This document shows, in pieces, positions 1 through 5,260 of a DNA stretch of 7,594 bases. This stretch comes from an uncultured Gammaproteobacteria bacterium (GTDB lineage Bacteria > Pseudomonadota > Gammaproteobacteria > Pseudomonadales > Azotimanducaceae), in the NCBI GenBank assembly GCA_913043075.1, contig CAJWLI010000068.1, forward strand, positions 1-7,594. Direction: 5' to 3'. Made by a program: the position numbers and the translations under genes. The stretch's first letter is position 1. Each line of letters opens with the position of its first letter. The notes beneath the pieces are model-generated. The model had not been told where the DNA came from, made no database searches, and was given only the letters and a program-made list of their open reading frames with translations.

Positions 1-1
1 T

Positions 2-1543
2 TTTTTCTCTATCAGAGGTAATTATCAGCTAAGCGGTCATTCGATCTCTTTTGGTATAGATAGAAACTCTCTTGATATTTACAACTTGTTTGTTCAAGAA
101 GCGGAGGGAGAACTCCGATTCGAAGGAATAGAAAATTTCAGATTAGGAATTATCGACCGGTATGAGTACAAAAATGCGCCTTCGCATAACCCAAGGGATG
201 CGGCTGCGGATTGGGGCTATGAGACGACCTCATTTTATATCCAAGACGAATTCGACTTAATGCCAGATGTTCGAGTTGTGGCCGGTCTAAGATACGACCG
301 GTATACCACTGATGACGAGCCTGCAGTGAATCCTAACTTCTTGGCTACCTACGGTTACGGTAACAATGCGACTCTTGATGGCGAAGGTCTTCTCCAGCCA
401 AGGATATCTGTTACTTATGATTATTCTGATACGCTCACCTTCCGAGCAGGTATCGGCAAGTATTCAGGAGGCAATCCAAATGTTTGGCTCTCAAATAATT
501 ACTCAAGCGATAATGTCAGGCAGTTTGGTCAGCGTGGGGATACCTCGATTGGATTGTTCGACCCTGGCGTAACATATTCTGGTTGCGAGCCTGGGGTTCC
601 AACTGGTCCAGGTTGGTGTATACGTTCCGACGTTTATGACGCGGTCTCTACTGGCACCGGCAGAAATTTCGAAATGAATGCCTTAGATCCAGATTTTGAA
701 CTGCCCTCTGAGTGGAAGTTTTCAATGGGGATAACAGGTGAACTTGAAAATAACATAAGAATTGACGCCGACGTTTTCTTCTCAAAAGGGGAAGATACTG
801 CCGTAGTGAGAAGAGGAGACTTGGAGGTAACGGGCTTTACTGCGGAAGGGTATCCACAATTCGACAGCGTTCGGGAACCCGCGTTTATTCTCACGAATAG
901 TAACGAGGGCACAGAGTCGCGAGGGTTTTCTGTTTCCATGAGCCAAGTGTTAGATAACGGCATCAGTTGGTCTGTAGGCTATGCGTATAATGATTCAGAA
1001 GACGTTCAACCGATGACAAGTTCAGTAGCATTTTCAAACTATGTCAATCGGGCAAGCTTCGATCCGCAGGGAGACGTCCTTGCGACCTCAAACTGGAATA
1101 TAAGAAACCGATTCACTGGGACATTCAATTACACTGCAACATGGTTCGGTGACGACAAGCCTCTTGTAATTTCCTTCTTTGGGCAGATGCGAGACGGCAA
1201 ACCTTATAGCGAGGCTTTCGTTGGTACAATCGACCCATATGGCTTCACGCCGTTCTTAGATTTCGAACCAAGCACACTGCGCCCGGGTGTTGAGAGGAAC
1301 GCGACCGATGGATCCTGGTGGGGCAAAGTGGACATGAAGATTGAGCAGAAATTCCAGTTAGGTCCTGGCCAAGCATCTGCGTTCATGATCATTGATAACC
1401 TTACGAATCTCTTAAATGATGACTGGGGAGTTTTAAACGAAGTTAATTTCCCCAATCTAGTGGAGGAGGGGGATGATCCTGAGCCAAGGATTGGAGATGC
1501 ATCCCGATACGAGATCATATTTGGAGTCAAATACGACTTCTAA
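2..1543 (+). CDS. TonB-dependent receptor, Oar-like, C-terminal part (5' end outside window)
   Basis: This is the C-terminal part of an outer-membrane TonB-dependent receptor, which imports a ligand using energy passed on by TonB-ExbBD. The frame is open from position 2, giving 513 residues; a TTG at 86 is internal, not a real start, because barrel-like sequence continues upstream of it. Alternating amphipathic strands and long polar loops are seen throughout, for example FYIQDEFDLMPDVRVVAGLRYDRY near the start (first stretch FYIQDEF, then VVAGLRYD). Oar-type hallmarks are GNPNVWLSNNYS (about 472-507), DPDFELPSEWKFSMG (about 690-728) and NLTNLLNDDWG (about 1396-1428). The protein ends in YEIIFGVKYDF, a barrel-final strand with terminal Phe as expected for BAM insertion. 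The plug and TonB box lie outside the window, so the ligand cannot be inferred. The family call is confident; the Oar subtype is from remembered motifs. Confidence 0.88.
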   Translation, partial: FFSIRGNYQLSGHSISFGIDRNSLDIYNLFVQEAEGELRFEGIENFRLGIIDRYEYKNAPSHNPRDAAADWGYETTSFYIQDEFDLMPDVRVVAGLRYDRYTTDDEPAVNPNFLATYGYGNNATLDGEGLLQPRISVTYDYSDTLTFRAGIGKYSGGNPNVWLSNNYSSDNVRQFGQRGDTSIGLFDPGVTYSGCEPGVPTGPGWCIRSDVYDAVSTGTGRNFEMNALDPDFELPSEWKFSMGITGELENNIRIDADVFFSKGEDTAVVRRGDLEVTGFTAEGYPQFDSVREPAFILTNSNEGTESRGFSVSMSQVLDNGISWSVGYAYNDSEDVQPMTSSVAFSNYVNRASFDPQGDVLATSNWNIRNRFTGTFNYTATWFGDDKPLVISFFGQMRDGKPYSEAFVGTIDPYGFTPFLDFEPSTLRPGVERNATDGSWWGKVDMKIEQKFQLGPGQASAFMIIDNLTNLLNDDWGVLNEVNFPNLVEEGDDPEPRIGDASRYEIIFGVKYDF

Positions 1544-1556
1544 AAAGATGTAAAAG

Positions 1557-1586
1557 AAAAAAAGGGCCGTTTAGGCCCTTTTTTTT
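1557..1586. terminator. Bidirectional Rho-independent terminator
   Basis: A GGGCC / GGCCC stem (1564-1568 with 1574-1578) with a five-base loop GTTTA is flanked by seven A before it and eight T after it. It lies 13 bases past the receptor stop codon. Read on the minus strand it has the same form, a GC stem followed by seven U, so it can also end the leftward desaturase transcript, whose last gene stops about 145 bases away. The A and T flanks can pair to lengthen the stem. Confidence 0.9.
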
Positions 1587-1732
1587 AACCAATCAAAAGC
1601 TCCCTATCGACTCAAGTTGCAATGAGTAAAGCCTCGGCAGGTCTCTCCATTACGAATTTTGCGTTCCTGTTTAACCGAACTGATCGAATAATTTCTTGTA
1701 AGCTTTGACTGATTTCCTATCTTGTCTGATCG
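1587..1732. other. Intergenic gap between convergent genes, no gene seen
   Basis: This 146-base stretch separates the terminator from the stop codon of the leftward desaturase. It would be the 3' untranslated tail of the desaturase transcript if that transcript ends at the shared hairpin. I see no convincing reading frame, tRNA, repeat or strong hairpin in it. Confidence 0.6.
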
Positions 1733-2647
1733 CTACAGCAGGCCTAGATCGCAGCCTTTTCTTTCTAGGATGGGACGCAATTCTCTGTAGGCGGCAGGAG
1801 TCTTGCTCAAAGGTATCCTCGGGTATAGATGGTGCACGATGTGATATTGCATCCCTAGGGAGAGTAAATTACCGACGTAACTTTTGAATCCTCTCGTATC
1901 CTGATAACGACCCCGTTTCTTGCCAGGATGGTGCGGCGCCCAGCTTAAATAATATTCGATATAAGTGATGCCGATGTGTTTTGGTAACCACCAGAGTAAG
2001 GCTGCCTCTATAGCAAATCCGGACCAAGCGAGAGAAAAAAGCGTTGCGAGGTAAATACCCTGGAACACTATCCCATCCACTATTACTTTTTCTTTCCCCG
2101 TTCTTTGAAGTGATTCAGGGTAGGCATTATTTCGTCCAGATTCGGGTTGCCTATTAAGAATGCTCTTCCATAAAAAATGCCAGTCGGTTTTTGCGTGTAC
2201 GTCGTAATCTGGATCTAACTCCGGATCATTCGTATGTTTATGGTGCTCATAATGAGTGTACTTTAGCATCCTGTAAGGCGTAACTAGGGGGATAACCGAT
2301 AGATGCCCAACCAGTTCATTAAGCCATCGAAGAGGTTCACCTTCACCAGCGATAATGTTGTGTTGGGCTTCGTGAGAAGGAAGATAACATAACGTAATGT
2401 TAATGCTCGCGATGAGGAAACCCAGCCAAATTGGGACATAGCCAAAAATAACTAGCGGCCAGAGCGATAACCAAATCGCAAGATTGCCTATCCCCCATGC
2501 GACAACACCCCAAGGGACAATGTTCATGTATTTGTTTGCAATCTTTTTCTCAAGCAAGTCCAATTCAGCGTTCGCCATCAAATCAAAGTTGATTGACTCG
2601 CCTTCATTTATTTTTCTGGTACGATTTTCGGTCAAGATTTCAGCCAT
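1733..2647 (-). CDS. Membrane di-iron fatty-acid desaturase / carotenoid hydroxylase-like protein
   Basis: This is an integral-membrane oxygenase of the fatty-acid desaturase superfamily, which uses a histidine-ligated di-iron centre and O2 to desaturate or hydroxylate lipids or carotenoids. Counting from the ATG at 2647 (304 residues), the three histidine boxes are H92-E-A-Q-H96, H132-Y-E-H135-H136 and H269-I-V-H272-H273. Hydrophobic segments lie at about 45-68, 69-90 and 190-222. An extra HH pair occurs at 239-240 in WAPHHPG, and NDPELDPD follows the second box. The ending HHLYPRIPLSKTPAAY resembles both CrtR/CrtW-type carotenoid enzymes and acyl desaturases, so the substrate stays open. 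I chose ATG 2647 over TTG 2653 because a GAGGAAG ribosome site (2660-2654) sits 6 bases before the ATG and abuts the TTG. It overlaps the small gene upstream by 16 bases, which suggests translational coupling. The superfamily is sure, the reaction is not. Confidence 0.9.
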   Translation of the reverse strand: MAEILTENRTRKINEGESINFDLMANAELDLLEKKIANKYMNIVPWGVVAWGIGNLAIWLSLWPLVIFGYVPIWLGFLIASINITLCYLPSHEAQHNIIAGEGEPLRWLNELVGHLSVIPLVTPYRMLKYTHYEHHKHTNDPELDPDYDVHAKTDWHFLWKSILNRQPESGRNNAYPESLQRTGKEKVIVDGIVFQGIYLATLFSLAWSGFAIEAALLWWLPKHIGITYIEYYLSWAPHHPGKKRGRYQDTRGFKSYVGNLLSLGMQYHIVHHLYPRIPLSKTPAAYRELRPILERKGCDLGLL

Positions 2648-2826
2648 ATCCAACTTCCTCGAACTTGAGCCATCAAACCAAAAAATATAGAGACCCCAAA
2701 TCCAATCGAATAAGCGATTTTCCAGTTCTCGGCTATGTCAAAGTATATTAGACCTTGAGCTAGAAGTGGTGTGAGGAAACCTATTGCAAACCCTATGGGC
2801 GAAAAAAAAATCTGAATTAGCTGCAT
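2632..2826 (-). CDS. Small two-helix membrane protein, function unknown
   Basis: A 64-residue protein that I do not recognise. It has two hydrophobic stretches, about residues 4-28 (FFSPIGFAIGFLTPLLAQGL) and 35-54 (WKIAYSIGFGVSIFFGLMAQ), joined by a short DIAEN turn, and a basic tail with RGSWIWLKS. This fits a helical hairpin in the inner membrane with both ends on one side. The case for a real gene is its position as first gene of the leftward unit, its 16-base overlap with the desaturase start, and clear membrane-protein composition. The case against is its small size and the lack of a good Shine-Dalgarno before ATG 2826. If real, it is likely co-expressed with the desaturase; a role in the enzyme's assembly, stability or electron supply would be guesswork. 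No signal peptidase site is evident. Confidence 0.65.
   Translation of the reverse strand: MQLIQIFFSPIGFAIGFLTPLLAQGLIYFDIAENWKIAYSIGFGVSIFFGLMAQVRGSWIWLKS
2654..2660 (-). promoter_or_regulatory. Ribosome binding site that decides the desaturase start
   Basis: On the minus strand this reads GAGGAAG, a good Shine-Dalgarno lying 6 bases before ATG 2647 and directly touching the alternative TTG 2653. The spacing supports the ATG. The site lies inside the coding sequence of the overlapping small membrane protein. Confidence 0.7.
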
Positions 2827-2832
2827 AAAAAT

Positions 2833-2846
2833 TTAGTAGTGACTAA
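2833..2846. repeat. Second inverted repeat, just inside the desaturase transcript
   Basis: TTAGT-AGTG-ACTAA is a 5-base inverted repeat with a 4-base centre. Its centre is about 19.5 bp from that of the repeat at 2852-2866, close to two helical turns, so a dimeric regulator could bind both on one DNA face. It could also form a weak hairpin in the leader RNA. Confidence 0.3.
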
Positions 2847-2851
2847 CAGAC

Positions 2852-2866
2852 ATTGATCATATCAAT
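2852..2866. repeat. Inverted repeat over the desaturase -10 element (candidate operator)
   Basis: ATTGAT-CAT-ATCAAT is a perfect 6-base inverted repeat with a 3-base centre. It covers the putative -10 of the leftward promoter, a position suited to repression. It also fits the loose T-N11-A pattern of LysR-type sites, but no regulator gene is visible and the pattern is too common to assign a family. Confidence 0.4.
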
Positions 2867-2883
2867 TCATTGTGGTTTCGCAA
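2856..2883 (-). promoter_or_regulatory. Putative sigma-70 promoter for the small protein-desaturase unit
   Basis: On the minus strand a -35 like element TTGCGA (2883-2878) and a -10 like element TATGAT (2861-2856) are separated by 16 bases. Transcription would start near 2849, giving a leader of roughly 20 bases before ATG 2826. The -10 matches the consensus at 5 of 6 positions and the -35 at 4 of 6. The short leader could explain the weak ribosome site. Confidence 0.45.
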
Positions 2884-2970
2884 GGTGATCGTTTTACTTC
2901 CTTTTTTGTAAGTTTTACACAATTTTGCGCGTTTCTTCTCTAAAAAATAGACATAAGATAAATAAGTAAG

Positions 2971-2979
2971 TGTTATATT
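2971..2979 (+). promoter_or_regulatory. Putative extended -10 promoter for the Rieske-RND operon
   Basis: TG-T-TATATT matches an extended -10 (TGnTATAAT) at all but one base. The -35 region is poor: TAGACA at 2948-2953 is a good match but 20 bases away. An A-rich stretch lies just upstream. Transcription would start near 2986, leaving about 19 bases of leader. A GAGGG ribosome site at 2993-2997 sits 7 bases before the ATG at 3005, which fixes the oxygenase start. Confidence 0.45.
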
Positions 2980-3004
2980 TCATCTAAAAAGCGAGGGTAA
3001 GACT

Positions 3005-4183
3005 ATGTCGAGAGCGCAAATTGTAGAGATGGCTAGACGCGACCTTGATTATGGCCGGAAAGGCACCCAGGACCAAGCTGAGGATATTTTTAAGGTCCCG
3101 GCGTCGCATTACTTTGATTCGGCCCGTTTTCAGGAGGAGAAAGAGAAAATATTTCATCGCTTGCCACTGGTGCTCGCCGCAAGCGCGGAACTTCCAGAGG
3201 TAGGTGATTTTAAAACTATAGAGTCCGTTGGTAAGCAAATCCTCATTACGAGGACAAAGCAAGGCGTTAAGGCTTTCTTCAATATGTGCAGTCACCGGGG
3301 CGCTAGGCTTGTACAAGATGCTTGTGGGTCATCTCATCGATTCACCTGCCCTTACCACGCATGGACGTTCAGCCCGGCTGGTGAGCTAGTGGCTATTTAT
3401 TCGGCGAAAGAGTTCGGGGACCTAAACAAAAAAGATTACGGTCTCACAGAGCTCCCTTGTTTAGAGCGGGCAGGGCTAGTCTGGGTTACATTGACTCCCG
3501 ATTCTAACCTCGATATTAGTGTGTTTCTGTCTGGATATGACAGCCTGCTTGGCGAGTTTGGCTTTGATAACTGGCATCATCAGAAAACCCAAAGAGTAGA
3601 GGGGCCTAATTGGAAGGTTGCCTATGATGGATACCTCGATTATTACCATTTGCCCATATTGCACCGAGAGACTTTTGGGACCGAAATCGGAAACAAAGCA
3701 AATTATTACAGCTGGGGGCCTCACACGCGCATGGGTCGACCGGATGAAACTCTAGAAGAGTTTGAAAATATGGCTGATGAAGATTGGCCAGATGATAGGA
3801 TTTTAGCGGGTGTATGGACAATATTTCCCCATATTTCTATCGCAAGTTTTTATGGTGGAGGCCGCTCAGTAATGATCTCCCAGCTTTTCCCAGGAGAGAC
3901 TCCTGAGACCTCTCATACTAATCAAATCTTCCTCATGCAGAACAAACCGGAGACAGCCGAACAAATAAGAGAAGCGGAGGCTCAATTTGAATTTCTTGAG
4001 TATGTGGTTGAGGAGGAAGACTACGCAACTGGTATCGCTTTACAGAAAAACCTTCGACTGGGTTCCAGAGACCATGTGCTGTTTGGCCGCAACGAGCGTG
4101 GGGGGCAGTACTTCCATAACTGGGTCGACAAAATTCTTAAAACCGAGGACGACAAGCTAAACGAATTATTTAAAACGGGTTAA
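3005..4183 (+). CDS. Rieske non-heme iron oxygenase, alpha (catalytic) subunit
   Basis: A 392-residue cytoplasmic oxygenase of the ring-hydroxylating dioxygenase alpha-subunit family, which uses O2 and electrons from a reductase or ferredoxin to hydroxylate, demethylate or otherwise oxidise a substrate. The N-terminal Rieske domain (about 50-165) carries C95-S-H97 and C115-P-Y-H118, ligands of the [2Fe-2S] cluster. The catalytic domain (about 190-385) has D212-x2-H215-x4-H220, the spacing seen in naphthalene dioxygenase for the bridging Asp and two iron histidines, and D339 in EEEDYATGIALQ is the likely third iron ligand. The family signature VLFGRNERGGQYFHNW lies near the end. Length is normal and all key residues are present, so it should be active. 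No beta subunit, ferredoxin or reductase is in the window, so it probably relies on partners elsewhere. It is first gene of an operon with an RND pump. The substrate cannot be told. Confidence 0.93.
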   Translation: MSRAQIVEMARRDLDYGRKGTQDQAEDIFKVPASHYFDSARFQEEKEKIFHRLPLVLAASAELPEVGDFKTIESVGKQILITRTKQGVKAFFNMCSHRGARLVQDACGSSHRFTCPYHAWTFSPAGELVAIYSAKEFGDLNKKDYGLTELPCLERAGLVWVTLTPDSNLDISVFLSGYDSLLGEFGFDNWHHQKTQRVEGPNWKVAYDGYLDYYHLPILHRETFGTEIGNKANYYSWGPHTRMGRPDETLEEFENMADEDWPDDRILAGVWTIFPHISIASFYGGGRSVMISQLFPGETPETSHTNQIFLMQNKPETAEQIREAEAQFEFLEYVVEEEDYATGIALQKNLRLGSRDHVLFGRNERGGQYFHNWVDKILKTEDDKLNELFKTG

Positions 4184-4189
4184 GTTGTT

Positions 4190-5260
4190 TTGCGAAGTTA
4201 TTTTTATGTGTCTCTTATGCTCTTGATTATCTTTGGAAGTATTGGGGGGTATCTAACAAAACGTTACCTGGAGTTTTCTGAACTCGATTTTTCTCCCCCA
4301 CCGGTTGCAGTTACAGTAGAAAGGGCGGTCATCGATCTCTGGTCACAGCGTTTAAATGCGGTCGGTACAATCAATGCAGCAAGAGGAATTGAGCTTAAGT
4401 CCGAAACCGCAGGAGAGATCTCCGAGATATATTTTGACTCGGGAGACACTGTCTCGGCCGGACAACCCTTAGTGAGACTTTATGACGAGGTAGAGCAAGC
4501 TATCAGGAATAATCGGTTGGCTAACCTGCAGCTGGCTAAGGTTTTCTTCGATAGAGATAAATCTTTGTTAGAAAACAAATCTATTCCCCAGTCTCAGTTT
4601 GACCAATCGATAGCTAATAAGGAAAGCGCGGTAGCGAAACTATCGGAGATTGAAGCTATCTTAACTAGAAAAGTTATCTCTGCTCCGTTTGCTGGTGTGA
4701 TCGGTCTGCGTCAGATAGATTTGGGTGATTATCTATCGCCTGGTGACGCGATCGCTAACCTGCAAGACCTGACACAGCTTGAAATTGATTTTTCTATTCC
4801 TTCTCGTTACCGGGCATCGCTCAAAACTGGTTTGACGCTTGATGTTGCAGTAGACGCGTTTCCTGGCCGCATCTACAAGGCGAAAGTTAGCGCCATTGAT
4901 TCGCGTATTGACGTTTCTACCAGAACAATTTTGATAAGAGCTCGTTTTGACGAGGTTCAAGGGCTGATGCCCGGGATGTTTGGGAGCCTCGAGCTCGACT
5001 TGGGGCAAACTCAAGAATTAGTGACTTTGCCCGAAACAGCGGTCACGTATTCTGTCCAAGGGAATGTGGTTTATTTTCTAAAAGAGGAGAAAGATATCTT
5101 GACTGCGTTTCCGAGAGTTGTTGGCGTAGGACCCGTTCGAGATGGAAAGGTAGCTATTCTATCGGGGGTCACCAAGGATGAATTAATTGTCACCGCGGGA
5201 CAGAACAAACTTTACCGTGGTGCCAAGGTCCGCCCCGATAATTTGTCAGGATTTAAATGA
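4190..5260 (+). CDS. RND efflux periplasmic adaptor (membrane fusion protein)
   Basis: A 356-residue adaptor of the HlyD/AcrA family that bridges an RND permease and an outer-membrane channel. Residues about 5-22 form an N-terminal membrane anchor with no lipobox cysteine. Then come the lipoyl/barrel-sandwich half motif (GTINAARGIELKSETAGEI, about 58-76, and GDTVSAGQPLVRL), a short coiled-coil hairpin (about 100-150), the second lipoyl half (ISAPFAGVIGLRQIDLGDYL), a beta-barrel (about 195-265, ending PGMFGSLEL) and a membrane-proximal domain (LPETAV to the end). The start is TTG 4190, the first possible start after the oxygenase stop in the same frame; it supplies Arg2 before the helix, while ATG 4217 would remove the charged N-terminus. 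No clear Shine-Dalgarno is seen, so reinitiation after the upstream stop is likely. It overlaps the permease by 4 bases. Confidence 0.9.
   Translation: MRSYFYVSLMLLIIFGSIGGYLTKRYLEFSELDFSPPPVAVTVERAVIDLWSQRLNAVGTINAARGIELKSETAGEISEIYFDSGDTVSAGQPLVRLYDEVEQAIRNNRLANLQLAKVFFDRDKSLLENKSIPQSQFDQSIANKESAVAKLSEIEAILTRKVISAPFAGVIGLRQIDLGDYLSPGDAIANLQDLTQLEIDFSIPSRYRASLKTGLTLDVAVDAFPGRIYKAKVSAIDSRIDVSTRTILIRARFDEVQGLMPGMFGSLELDLGQTQELVTLPETAVTYSVQGNVVYFLKEEKDILTAFPRVVGVGPVRDGKVAILSGVTKDELIVTAGQNKLYRGAKVRPDNLSGFK
5248..5260 (+). promoter_or_regulatory. Ribosome site and ATGA stop-start overlap between adaptor and permease
   Basis: AGGA at 5248-5251 lies 5 bases before ATG 5257. The ATG shares bases with the adaptor stop TGA (5258-5260). 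This ties translation of pump and adaptor together and fixes the permease start. Confidence 0.75.

Noticed and set aside
86..88. TTG as the start of the receptor gene
   Set aside because: The same frame is open back to the window edge with barrel-like sequence (for example GNYQLSGHSISFGIDRN), so the gene begins outside the window.
1705..1887. Plus-strand frame of 60 codons over the desaturase 3' end
   Set aside because: Mostly antisense to a clear desaturase, with no ribosome site and no recognisable composition.
2484..2690. Plus-strand frame of 68 codons over the desaturase and small-protein junction
   Set aside because: Antisense shadow of two overlapping minus-strand genes; its hydrophobic look comes from the complement of membrane-helix codons.
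2827..3004. Small regulatory RNA or riboswitch in the divergent gap
   Set aside because: Apart from two short inverted repeats and promoter-like elements there is no stable extended hairpin or terminator that would support an RNA gene.
2984..3316. Minus-strand frame of 110 codons across the Rieske start
   Set aside because: It lies opposite the well-supported oxygenase 5' end and its promoter, and its translation shows no family motif or membrane pattern.
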